From assembly GCA_017656145.1 (NCBI GenBank), contig JACDOI010000006.1:1-64000 (forward strand): a stretch of DNA of 64,000 bases. Direction: 5' to 3'. Of this stretch, positions 51,831-59,967 are shown piece by piece. A program made the position numbers and the translations under genes. Each line of letters starts with the position of its first letter. The first letter of the stretch is position 1. This DNA comes from Bacillota bacterium. GTDB taxonomy: Bacteria; Bacillota; Limnochordia; Limnochordales; ZCTH02-B6. The notes below the pieces were generated by a model. That model was given only the letters and a program-made list of their open reading frames with translations, was not told where the DNA came from and searched no databases.

Positions 51831-52615
51831 GCCGGGCGGTAGCCGCACTGGTGCTGGCCGGAGCGCCCAACGAAGGACCGCTCCGGGCGGTGAGCGACTG
51901 CGCCTACGAGGCGCTCATCGAAGTGGCTGGCCGGCCGATGGTGGAGTATGTGCTGGACGCGCTGCGGGCCGCTCCGTCGGTGGGCCCTATCGGCATCGTG
52001 GGCCCTGTCGCCGACCTCAAGGCTGCCGTGCGCCTCGAGGGAGAAGAGCTCATCGAGCCCGCAGGGGGGCTGTTGGACAACGTCGCGCGCGGGGCCGAGC
52101 GGCTGACGGAAAGCGGGGACCGGCTGCTAGTAGTCACCGGCGACATCCCGCTGCTTACGCCCGGGGCCGTGGAAGACTTCCTCGCGCGCTGCCGGCGCCG
52201 GCCCGCGGGGCTTGACGCCTGCTACCCGATGGTCAGCCGGGAAGTAGCCGAAGCCCAGTTTCCCGGCCAGACCCGGACGTACGTGCGGTTGCGGGAAGGC
52301 CTATTTACGGGCGGCAACTGCGTCCTGCTGTCGCCTGAGGTGCTCTTGCGGCAACGGTCGCTGTTCGAGCAGGCCGTAGCGCTCCGCAAAAATCCTGTGG
52401 GCATGGCCCGGCTCCTGGGCGCGGGGTTCATTGTGAGCTTTTTGCTTAAGCGCCTGTCCGCCGCGGATATCGAACGGGTGATCCGGGACAGGCTGGGCAT
52501 CAACGGGGCCATTATCGCGGTGCCCCACGCGGAGATCGGTTTCGACGTCGATAAGCCGGCCGATCTGGAGCTGGCCCGGCGCATGCTGGAGGACGGACGG
52601 CCCGGGACCGGCTAG
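51827..52615 (+). CDS. MobA-like nucleotidyltransferase
   Basis: A 262-residue NTP-transferase-fold protein. ALVLAGAPNEGPL near 7-19 is a variant of the nucleotide loop, and VVTGDIPLLTPGAVEDFL (~102-119) holds the metal Asp. It resembles the conserved MobA-like proteins between ispE and purR in Bacillota. The substrate is unknown; a sugar- or cofactor-nucleotide role is possible. Confidence 0.85.
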   Translation: MSRAVAALVLAGAPNEGPLRAVSDCAYEALIEVAGRPMVEYVLDALRAAPSVGPIGIVGPVADLKAAVRLEGEELIEPAGGLLDNVARGAERLTESGDRLLVVTGDIPLLTPGAVEDFLARCRRRPAGLDACYPMVSREVAEAQFPGQTRTYVRLREGLFTGGNCVLLSPEVLLRQRSLFEQAVALRKNPVGMARLLGAGFIVSFLLKRLSAADIERVIRDRLGINGAIIAVPHAEIGFDVDKPADLELARRMLEDGRPGTG

Positions 52616-52657
52616 GGCCGAATCCGGAAACCCACAGCGCCGGGGGAGGGAAGAGGA

Positions 52658-53530
52658 TTGCGGCGAAGCGAGCGTATCAGCGCGGTGACCAAGTGGCTGG
52701 TCGACCGCCCTCGCCAGATCATCACCTTGGCCGAGCTGGGCCAATTGCTCGGAGCGGCCAAGTCCACCTTGAGCGAAGACATCGCCATCATCCGGGAGAC
52801 GTGCGAGCGAATGGGCCTCGGACGGGTGGAAACGATTCCCGGGGCCGCGGGCGGAGTGCGCTACGTTCCCCAGCTGTCTCCGGCGGCCATGCGGGACGTT
52901 GTCCGGCGGCTGGTGGAAAGCCTGGCCGATCCCGACCGGATCTTGCCGGGCGGGTTCTTGTACATGAGCGACATCGTCGCCTCGCCTCCCCTGCTTGCCC
53001 GCATCGGGGAGCTGTTCGCCACCCGGTTTTCCGATCGGGATCCCCAGGCGGTGGTGACGGTGGAAACCCGCGGGATTCCGATCGCCCTCATGACGGCCCG
53101 GATGCTGAACGTTCCCCTGGCCATCGTCCGCCGGTCGAGCCGGCCCAGCGACGGCACCGTCGTCACCATGAACTACATCTCCGGCTCGGCCCGCCGCATT
53201 GAAACGATGTCCCTTTCCCGTCGAGCCATTGCCCCAGGCACCCGCGTGCTCATCATCGACGACTTCATGAAGGCCGGCGGGACAGCCCGGGGCTTGGTCG
53301 ACCTCATGGGTGAGTTCCAGGCGCCGGTCGTCGGCGTCGGGGTGCTCATCGAAACGCTGGAACCCCGCCAGAAGCTGGTGCGGGACTACGTTTCCCTCGT
53401 CGTGCTGGAATCGGTCGAGGAGGAGGAGCGGAGGGTGCGGGTGCGGGCCAGCCGGTGGTTCGATGAACCGAACCTCGACGAGCCGGGCCCCGGCGAGCGG
53501 GCCCCGGCGCGACCGAACGCCGGCCGGTGA
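52658..53530 (+). CDS. purR: Purine operon repressor PurR
   Basis: A 290-residue regulator of the Bacillus PurR type. An N-terminal winged helix (1-75; RRSERISAVTKWLVDRP, LGAAKSTLSEDIAII) precedes a phosphoribosyltransferase-like domain with the PRPP loop VLIIDDFMKAGGTA (~190-203). PRPP binding relieves repression of purine genes. TTG 52658 follows GGGGGAGGGAAG. The C-terminal ~25 residues are an unconserved tail. Confidence 0.94.
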   Translation: MRRSERISAVTKWLVDRPRQIITLAELGQLLGAAKSTLSEDIAIIRETCERMGLGRVETIPGAAGGVRYVPQLSPAAMRDVVRRLVESLADPDRILPGGFLYMSDIVASPPLLARIGELFATRFSDRDPQAVVTVETRGIPIALMTARMLNVPLAIVRRSSRPSDGTVVTMNYISGSARRIETMSLSRRAIAPGTRVLIIDDFMKAGGTARGLVDLMGEFQAPVVGVGVLIETLEPRQKLVRDYVSLVVLESVEEEERRVRVRASRWFDEPNLDEPGPGERAPARPNAGR

Positions 53531-53640
53531 ACCGGAACCCCTCGGGCTTGCCGGGGACGACCTGCTCCCGTCCCCGGATCGAGGACGCTTTGGCTGGAGG
53601 AATTACGAGCAAGATAGTGGAATCGTATTGAAACCAACTT

Positions 53641-53648
53641 GGTATACC
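53641..53648. promoter_or_regulatory. Candidate GntR operator half-site pair upstream of the DASS gene
   Basis: GGTATACC is an 8-bp palindrome, 95 bp before the leader ORF, in the purR-DASS gap. The same core occurs at 63343-63350 between tctC and the CoA-transferase gene. FadR-type GntR regulators favour similar sites. The link is inferred. Confidence 0.3.
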
Positions 53649-53742
53649 TGAGCGACGAACCCGCTGAACAGGTCGATGCCGGCCTCGCCGACGGGGGCCG
53701 CGAGCGTTGACGAGCGCTCCGGATGCGCTCGCGGGAGAGGGG

Positions 53743-53796
53743 ATGAGCGCCGTGGGGCCGCGTTTTCCGGCCGCAGTCCCGGGCTTGGCCGTATGA
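53743..53796 (+). CDS. Possible 17-codon leader ORF upstream of the DASS transporter
   Basis: ATG 53743 is preceded by GGGAGAGGGG and encodes MSAVGPRFPAAVPGLAV. Its TGA (53794-53796) overlaps the transporter ATG (53793) as ATGA, while the transporter itself has no clear ribosome site. Translational coupling through a short leader peptide is inferred. It could be chance. Confidence 0.4.
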   Translation: MSAVGPRFPAAVPGLAV

Positions 53797-55259
53797 AACA
53801 CGACGCCGAAAAGACCCTGGCCCGATCCCGCCGGGCGAGCAGGCTGGCTGCTTGGACCGTAGGCCGGGCGGCCGCCGTCCTGTCCGCCGTCGTGTGGGCT
53901 CCGCTCTTGTTTCGGCTTTTGGGCGCGGCTCCGCCGGTCGCCCGTTCTATGGGCCTTCTTGTCTTCGGTCTTGCCGGATGGGGCACCGGCGCCCTTCACC
54001 AGTCGCTTGTCTCCGTGCTCATTCTCATCTTCATTCCCGCACTGGGACTGGGCGATTTCGACGACGCTGTCGCGGGCTTCGGCGAGCCCTTCGTGTGGCT
54101 GCTTGTATCCGTGTTCATTCTTGGCAAGGGAATGGAGACCAGCGGGCTGGATCGGCGCATCGCCTTGGCCTTGCTGCACCTGGCCCGCGGCCGCACCCGG
54201 GCTACGTTGCGGGCGGTGTACGCGTCGGTCGTCGTGCTCGGGTTCCTGGTGCCCACCGGGGCGGGGAGGACCGCGATGCTCACCCCGATTTGCACGGGTC
54301 TGCTCAACGTCATCCAAGAGCGGTTGCCTGCGGGAACCCGGGATTTTGCGAACTTGGGAAAGTCGGTCTTCATCGGCTTTTCCTACGTCACCCTAATGAT
54401 GTCGTGGGCGCTGGTGACCGGGTCGGTCTCATCGGTGTACGCCGTGCCCGCCATCCGGGAGCTCACCGGGTTCGAGTGGAATTACCTGACGTGGATGGCC
54501 GCTTGCGCGCCGGCGGCGGTGATATTCACCTTTCTTTTGGACCAGGTGATGGCCCGGGTATTCCCGGTGCGCATGACCGTCATTCCCGGCGGGCTTGAGT
54601 ACATCGCCGAACAGCGGCAACAGCTGGGAGCCGTAGGCCCGGCGGAAAGGCGGGTGATGGTCATCATGGCCCTCATCGTGCTGGGGTGGATGACCGAGGG
54701 TTTTCACGGCCTGCCGGTGCCGATGATCTCGCTGGCCGGTGCGGCATTGATGTGCCTGCCGCCCGTTGGCGTGCAGCGATGGGAAGATGCGGCGACGAGC
54801 ATCAAATGGGACGTCATCATCTTGTTCGGCACCGGTTTCTCGCTGGCCCAGGCGCTTCAGAAATCGGGGGCGGCAGCGTGGATGGCGCAAACGTTGGCGG
54901 GCGCCTTTCCCGCCCTGCCGCCAGGGGCTGCTGGCCTGTTCGTGCTCGTGGTGATGCTTTTGGCCAGGCTCGGTTTTGCGAACATGCTGGCCATCCTGGC
55001 CACCTCTTTGCCTGTGGCGGTCGGCTTGGGCAACCGGTGGGGGATCAATCCGGTGTGGCTGGCGCAGCTTGCGGTCATCGCGAGCTCCTTCGGGTTCTTC
55101 ATGCCGTATCAGGCGCCAAGCCTGACGATCTCATACAGCGCGGGCTTTTACCATCAGCGGGATCTCTTGCGGGCAGGTATCGGAGCGGCGGCGTTGATGG
55201 TAGGGGTGACGATGGTCGTATCCTTGGTCTGGTGGCCGATGTTGGGCATCAAACCTTGA
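53793..55259 (+). CDS. DASS (SLC13) family anion/dicarboxylate transporter
   Basis: A 488-residue sodium-dicarboxylate-type symporter with about 11-12 membrane segments. Motifs: FGEPFVWLLVSVFILGKGMETSG, VPTGAGRTAMLTPI (first SNT-like clamp) and the C-terminal FFMPYQAPSLTISYS region. It probably imports C4-dicarboxylates, tricarboxylates or sulfate-like anions. ATG 53793 overlaps a short leader ORF. The GntR gene follows 32 bp later. Confidence 0.85.
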   Translation: MKHDAEKTLARSRRASRLAAWTVGRAAAVLSAVVWAPLLFRLLGAAPPVARSMGLLVFGLAGWGTGALHQSLVSVLILIFIPALGLGDFDDAVAGFGEPFVWLLVSVFILGKGMETSGLDRRIALALLHLARGRTRATLRAVYASVVVLGFLVPTGAGRTAMLTPICTGLLNVIQERLPAGTRDFANLGKSVFIGFSYVTLMMSWALVTGSVSSVYAVPAIRELTGFEWNYLTWMAACAPAAVIFTFLLDQVMARVFPVRMTVIPGGLEYIAEQRQQLGAVGPAERRVMVIMALIVLGWMTEGFHGLPVPMISLAGAALMCLPPVGVQRWEDAATSIKWDVIILFGTGFSLAQALQKSGAAAWMAQTLAGAFPALPPGAAGLFVLVVMLLARLGFANMLAILATSLPVAVGLGNRWGINPVWLAQLAVIASSFGFFMPYQAPSLTISYSAGFYHQRDLLRAGIGAAALMVGVTMVVSLVWWPMLGIKP

Positions 55260-55291
55260 CCGGTTGCCGGGCCGGGAGAGGCGGGGTGGGG

Positions 55292-55975
55292 GTGGAACGG
55301 GTGGATACAACGAACCAACAAACGCAAGCGGCAGGCACGAAAGGTCCGGACACCTACAGCCGGCTGCGGGCGATGATCCTCTCCGGTGTGTTTCGTTCCG
55401 GCCAGCGGCTGAGCGAGCGGGAGCTGGCGGCCCAGCTGTCCGTCAGCCGCACACCGGTGCGGGAGGCTTTGAGGCAGTTGGTCCAGGAAGGCACTGTCGT
55501 CTACCAACCCCGCCGCGGGTACCGGATTGCCAGCATATCCCAAGAGCAAGCCCGGCACTTGTTTATCGTTCGGGAAGCTTTGGAGGGGCTCGCCGCCCGC
55601 CTTGCCTGCCAACAGGGCGATCCCGGCTGCCTTGCGGGCATGCAGGCCAGCATCGAGCGGGGGCGGGCGGCAGCCCGGGAGGGCCACCTGGCCGGGCTCA
55701 TCGCGGCCAATCAGCAGTTTCATACCTGCCTTGCCGAATCCAGCGCCAATCCGTACCTGATAAGCGCCTTCGCAAGATTGCAAGTGCACATCGCCCTCAT
55801 GATGAGCCGCTCGCTGGCGACTCCCCGGCGTCCTGAAGAAACCCTCCGTGAGCACCAGGCCATCGTCGACGCCGTCAGGGCGCGGGACGCCGGATCGGCC
55901 GAGCAGCTCATCCGGGAACATATCCGCAAAGCTCTTCAAGGATACTTGCGCCATCTGGGCGACGAAACCGGCTAG
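55292..55975 (+). CDS. GntR family transcriptional regulator (FCD type), local regulator
   Basis: A 227-residue regulator. The winged helix lies at ~20-85 (SRLRAMILSGVFRSGQRL; LAAQLSVSRTPVREALRQL) and an FCD domain at ~95-220. It sits between the DASS transporter and, tail to tail, the catabolic operon, so it probably senses that pathway's substrate. The start is uncertain (GTG 55286, 55292 or 55301); 55292 has the best spacing to GGGAGAGG. Confidence 0.88.
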   Translation: MERVDTTNQQTQAAGTKGPDTYSRLRAMILSGVFRSGQRLSERELAAQLSVSRTPVREALRQLVQEGTVVYQPRRGYRIASISQEQARHLFIVREALEGLAARLACQQGDPGCLAGMQASIERGRAAAREGHLAGLIAANQQFHTCLAESSANPYLISAFARLQVHIALMMSRSLATPRRPEETLREHQAIVDAVRARDAGSAEQLIREHIRKALQGYLRHLGDETG

Positions 55976-56023
55976 CGGCAAGCTGGCCCCGGTCACCGCT
56001 CAAGGCGCGGGATATCCGGGATC

Positions 56024-56054
56024 AGAAACGCCCGGCGCGGGGCCGGGCGTTTCT
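56024..56054. terminator. Bidirectional terminator between the gntR and mmgE operons
   Basis: A perfect 13-bp stem (AGAAACGCCCGGC 56024-56036, GCCGGGCGTTTCT 56042-56054) with loop GCGGG; both strands end in TTTCT. It serves convergent operons. Confidence 0.8.
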
Positions 56055-56078
56055 GGTGCTGGAGCCCTTGCCGGCAGG

Positions 56079-57491
56079 TCAGCCGGCAACGGGTTCCGCG
56101 GGCGGGCGGACAAGCCGCGACAGCAGCGACCGGGCGGACGGCAGTTCTTCCAAGCGCTGAACGGCCTGCCAGACGTCCTCGGCAGCAGAGGGATCAAGCA
56201 CTCCCTGCGCGCCTTCGGTGAACTTCTCCATCTGCTCTTCCGGCGACAGCGGCCGTTCGGGGTAACCCCGGGCGATCTGAGCGTCCCGGGTCAGGACGGT
56301 GCCGTCGGTCAGGCGAATGCGGACGACGGTGTGCATCCGGTCGTATCCCCGGGCATCGATATCCGGCGTGTTGTACACCCTTACCCGTTCCTTCATGAAC
56401 CGCCGCACATTGGGGTCGCGGACCGTTTCGTCCGTGTATTCCCGGATTCCCGCCCGGCCGAACAAGGCGATGAGGGTGACGCCGTACTGCAGGCTGAACT
56501 TGGCCTCCAGCTCATTTTCGGGTTCGGTGTAGCGCAGCGCGGCGACGATGTTGGAAGCCGCTTCCACGTCGATGCGCTCGATTTGCTCCGGCTTCACCTG
56601 ATGCTCCCGCAGGAGATCCCGCACCGCGTCCATGGTCGGATGGCCCAGCGACCCGCACGGGTACGGCTTGATGGAGATGCCGGGAGACTGAATCTGCCAC
56701 GGGCTGGCGAGCCGGGACTCAAGGTATCCCGCATCGAAACCGCCGCCCATGATTTGGAAGAAACCCCACTGGCTGTCGAAAACGTCCGGCGAGGAGGTGA
56801 AACCGCGCTCGGCTAAAAGCGCCGCGACGACGCCGTTTTCGGCCGCCCGGCCCGCGTGGAGGGGCTTGGTCATCGTACCGAAGTTCACCCGCAGGCCGGC
56901 GCTCATGCTGGCCGCGATGCCCAGGGCGCGGATGACCTTATCCAAAGAGAGATCGAGGAGCTTGCTGGCAGCCGCCACCGCGCCCAGCGCTCCGAGGGTG
57001 CCGGTGGAATGAAACCCCCGCCGGTAATGCTCCGGATTGATGGCTTCGGCCAGCTTGCATTCGACCTCGACCCCGATGTTGTAGGCCGCAAGCAGATCCC
57101 GGCCCGACCGGTCCCGGGCCTCGGCCACGGCCAAGGCTGCTGCCAAGACCGGCGTCGTGGGGTGGACGAGGAGGCCCGTCACCCGGTCGGGAAGCGAGGC
57201 GATCTGGGTGTCGTCGTAGTCGTCGGCATGGCCGGCCACACCGTTGGCCAGTGCCGCCAGCTGAGCCGGGGCCCGCAGCCCGGTCCCCAGGACGGACGCC
57301 TCCGGCCGTCCTCCGCAAGCGGCCACGAAGTCCCGCACCATGCGGGAGCAATCTTGTTTGGCGCCGCATAAGGCCACCCCCAGACCGTCGTAGAAAAACG
57401 CCCGGGAGCCTTCGATGACGTCCCTGGGGATATGCTCGAAGTTTGTGTCGACGATAAACTCGGCAACCTTCTTGGTGATGGGATTGTCCAT
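56079..57491 (-). CDS. MmgE/PrpD family protein
   Basis: A 470-residue protein of the family that includes 2-methylcitrate dehydratase, cis-aconitate decarboxylase and iminodisuccinate epimerase. Motifs: GHADDYDDT, GFHSTGTLGALGAVAAASKLL, MTKPLHAGRAAENGVVAALLA and KPYPCGSLGHPTMDAV. All use small di- or tricarboxylates. The neighbours favour a catabolic role, but the substrate is unknown. ATG after GAGAGGAGA. Last gene of the operon. Confidence 0.88.
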   Translation of the reverse strand: MDNPITKKVAEFIVDTNFEHIPRDVIEGSRAFFYDGLGVALCGAKQDCSRMVRDFVAACGGRPEASVLGTGLRAPAQLAALANGVAGHADDYDDTQIASLPDRVTGLLVHPTTPVLAAALAVAEARDRSGRDLLAAYNIGVEVECKLAEAINPEHYRRGFHSTGTLGALGAVAAASKLLDLSLDKVIRALGIAASMSAGLRVNFGTMTKPLHAGRAAENGVVAALLAERGFTSSPDVFDSQWGFFQIMGGGFDAGYLESRLASPWQIQSPGISIKPYPCGSLGHPTMDAVRDLLREHQVKPEQIERIDVEAASNIVAALRYTEPENELEAKFSLQYGVTLIALFGRAGIREYTDETVRDPNVRRFMKERVRVYNTPDIDARGYDRMHTVVRIRLTDGTVLTRDAQIARGYPERPLSPEEQMEKFTEGAQGVLDPSAAEDVWQAVQRLEELPSARSLLSRLVRPPAEPVAG

Positions 57492-57580
57492 CGCTTCATG
57501 TCTCCTCTCGGCGATGCTTTTTGCGGTCTTTCGCTCCCGACAGGACGCCCGCCGGGATGCCGGCGGCTAGCCCGCATCCG

Positions 57581-58372
57581 CTAAACGATCGCGCGCACCA
57601 GGCCGCCGTCGACGGTGATGGACTGGCCCGTGATGTAGCTGGCGTGGCGGGAGCATAGAAATACTGCCATGGCGGCGACCTCCTCGGGCCGCCCGAAACG
57701 GCCCAGCGGAATGGCCTGGGCGAATTCGCGGATGACGTCCTCGGGCTCTACCCCCCGGGCGGCCGCCATCTGGCGGGCCCGCTCCTCCCAAAGCCTCGTC
57801 AGGGTTCGCCCGGGCAGGACGGAGTTGACCAGAATGCCGTGCGCGGCGTACTCGTTGGCCAGGCTGCGGGTGAGGGCCAGCAATCCGGCCTTGTGGACGT
57901 TGGAGACGATCTGGTGCTCATGGGGCTGCTTGGCCGACGCGGCTCCCACGATGACGACCCGGGCGCCCTCGGCCTTCTTTAGCTGGGGCAGAAACGTGCG
58001 GACGGTCCTCACTGCCGACAACACGTTGAACTCATAATTGTCCAGCCAGTCTTGATCCGTCAGATCTTCGAAGGGAACCCGGCGGCTGCCGCCGACGGAA
58101 AAGATGAGGCAGTTCAAGGCTGGAACTCGTTGGCGGACCCACGCCGCGAGGCGTTCCACATCATCGGCCTTGGTGACATCGGCCGCGCAGTAGGGCACTT
58201 GCCTCCCGGACTCGGCCTCCAGCCGGGCGGACACCTCTGCCAGCCTGTCGTTGTTGCGGGAGCACAACAACACGTTGGCCCCCTCGTTCAGCAACATGGC
58301 GGCGGCGGAAAGGCCGATGCCCGAGCTTCCGCCGACGACCAGGGCGTACTTGCCGTCTAAACCCAGCTCCAT
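57581..58372 (-). CDS. SDR family oxidoreductase lacking the usual catalytic tyrosine
   Basis: A 263-residue Rossmann-fold protein. The cofactor loop GGSSGIG is at 14-20, followed by AADVTKADDVERLA and the C-terminal ITVDGGLV. In classical SDRs the active site is S-Y-x-x-x-K; here the segment reads SNVHK (157-161), with Ser in place of Tyr. Ser146 (GAASAK) remains. Some SDR subgroups share this change. Activity is uncertain. Confidence 0.87.
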   Translation of the reverse strand: MELGLDGKYALVVGGSSGIGLSAAAMLLNEGANVLLCSRNNDRLAEVSARLEAESGRQVPYCAADVTKADDVERLAAWVRQRVPALNCLIFSVGGSRRVPFEDLTDQDWLDNYEFNVLSAVRTVRTFLPQLKKAEGARVVIVGAASAKQPHEHQIVSNVHKAGLLALTRSLANEYAAHGILVNSVLPGRTLTRLWEERARQMAAARGVEPEDVIREFAQAIPLGRFGRPEEVAAMAVFLCSRHASYITGQSITVDGGLVRAIV

Positions 58373-58423
58373 CGCGTCGCACCCTCCTTGTGGGGGTTTG
58401 GGGCGCCCAACCCGGCGGTTGCG

Positions 58424-59263
58424 TCAGGCGAGCCGGGTAACGAGGCCGTAAACCTCGGGACGCCGGTCCCGAAAGATGAAGCGCCGGCGCCGGGCGGCTT
58501 CGATGGCTCCCAAGTCGACCTCGGCCAACAGGATGCCCTCATCGAATTCCAGGGAGGCGATGATCTCGCCCCCAGGAGCCACCGCGACGCTGTTGCCGGC
58601 AAACTCATGGTGCTCCTCGTCGGTGCGGCCGGTGAGACCGACGCCTACGACGAACAAGCCGTTTTCATACGCCCGGACCCGGCAGATGGCCCGCCACAGG
58701 CTGGCCAAATTCCGCGGGCAACCGGTCGGCAGGGCGATGAGTTCGGCGCCCTGCAGCGCGAGGCTGCGGCTCCCTTCGGGGAAATCCCGATCGTAGCAAA
58801 TCTGAATCGCGATCCGTCCAAGCGGCGTGGAAAAGACCGGGAATTCATATCCCGGACGAAAGTAAAACTTTTCCCACCCGGTCAAGGACCACGGGATGTG
58901 CACTTTTCGGTAGCAGCCGAGGACCTGGCCGCTGGAGCCGATGAGGGCCGCGCTGTTGTAGTACACGCCGCGGTCGCCCTTTTCGACGAAGGGAGCGATG
59001 ATGAACACGTTCAGTTGCCGGGCCAGCGTCCCCAAGCGCTCCAAGGTCGGACTGGCGCCGACGGGCTCCGCCAAGTCCCAAAAGCCCGGGTCGACATGGC
59101 CGGTGTGGGAGAAGTACCCGGTGTTGAACATTTCGGGCAAGACCATCAGCCGGGCGCCTTGCGAGGCCGCCTCCTCGATCATGGCGCACGCTTTGTCCAC
59201 ATTCGCTTGTTTGTCCCCGATCCGGCATGACATCTGAATGCCGGCCACGATGAACCCGCTCAC
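58424..59263 (-). CDS. Carbon-nitrogen hydrolase (nitrilase superfamily)
   Basis: A 279-residue enzyme with the full Glu-Lys-Cys triad: Glu44 (LPEMFNTGY), Lys120 (CYRKVHIP) and Cys156 (ICYDRDFPE). It hydrolyses amides, nitriles or N-carbamoyl groups. GTG 59263 overlaps the isochorismatase stop (GTGA) and follows AGAGGAG; the frame extends upstream but without family similarity. Confidence 0.9.
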   Translation of the reverse strand: MSGFIVAGIQMSCRIGDKQANVDKACAMIEEAASQGARLMVLPEMFNTGYFSHTGHVDPGFWDLAEPVGASPTLERLGTLARQLNVFIIAPFVEKGDRGVYYNSAALIGSSGQVLGCYRKVHIPWSLTGWEKFYFRPGYEFPVFSTPLGRIAIQICYDRDFPEGSRSLALQGAELIALPTGCPRNLASLWRAICRVRAYENGLFVVGVGLTGRTDEEHHEFAGNSVAVAPGGEIIASLEFDEGILLAEVDLGAIEAARRRRFIFRDRRPEVYGLVTRLA

Positions 59264-59940
59264 CTGACTGTCCACTCCTCTTCCAGTTGCTCTGGCCCGT
59301 TGCTCCAGGCGCGGATGATGTCGGCGGAATCGCATACGTGCCCGAAGCGGCGCCGGACGTTCTCGAGAGTCGCCTGGCGCAACGTTTCGCTCCATGAAGC
59401 CGTGCAGTCTTGCGGCAAAACCACGTAGTACTCCAGCTCGAAGGCATGCCGCAGCGTCGTTTCGACGCAGACGTTGGTAGACACGCCGGTGATGACGGTA
59501 GTCTTGATGCCGTTGCTGCGGAGGATGAGGTCAAGATTGGTTCCGGTGAAACCACTGTAGCGGTGCTTGTAAACGACGACTTCGCCCTCCGCGGGAGCCA
59601 GGTCGTCGACAAACTGGATGCCCTCCGTACCTTCCATGGCCACCCGTTCGGACGAGTATGTCGATCGGCGCCTTTGAGCAAGCCACGGCCCAGAGTCGCT
59701 GAGATGACCGCGCAGCGTGAGAAAACCGACGTGAATGACGAGGACGCCGTGCCGGCGCGCGGCTTCCAGCAGCCGCTTGAGGCACGGGATGATGGACTGG
59801 GCCGGTCCCAGGTCCCGCCCGGCTTCCCAGCATTGAAACCCTTCCATGCAGAAGTCCTTCTGCATGTCTACGAGTATCAAAGCCGTATGCTCAGGACGGA
59901 CCACGTCTTCCAGGTTCAGCAACATCTGAGGTTCGCGCAC
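59260..59940 (-). CDS. Isochorismatase-family cysteine hydrolase
   Basis: A 226-residue hydrolase with the Asp-Lys-Cys triad: Asp25 (LILVDMQKDF), Lys125 (YKHRYSGFTGT) and Cys158 (TGVSTNVCVETT). The last motif fits N-carbamoylsarcosine amidase/nicotinamidase-like members more than isochorismatase itself. An amidohydrolase acting before or after the nitrilase is plausible. GTG start. Confidence 0.9.
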   Translation of the reverse strand: MREPQMLLNLEDVVRPEHTALILVDMQKDFCMEGFQCWEAGRDLGPAQSIIPCLKRLLEAARRHGVLVIHVGFLTLRGHLSDSGPWLAQRRRSTYSSERVAMEGTEGIQFVDDLAPAEGEVVVYKHRYSGFTGTNLDLILRSNGIKTTVITGVSTNVCVETTLRHAFELEYYVVLPQDCTASWSETLRQATLENVRRRFGHVCDSADIIRAWSNGPEQLEEEWTVR

Positions 59941-59967
59941 GCGTATCCCCCCTTACGTGCCGCAAGC

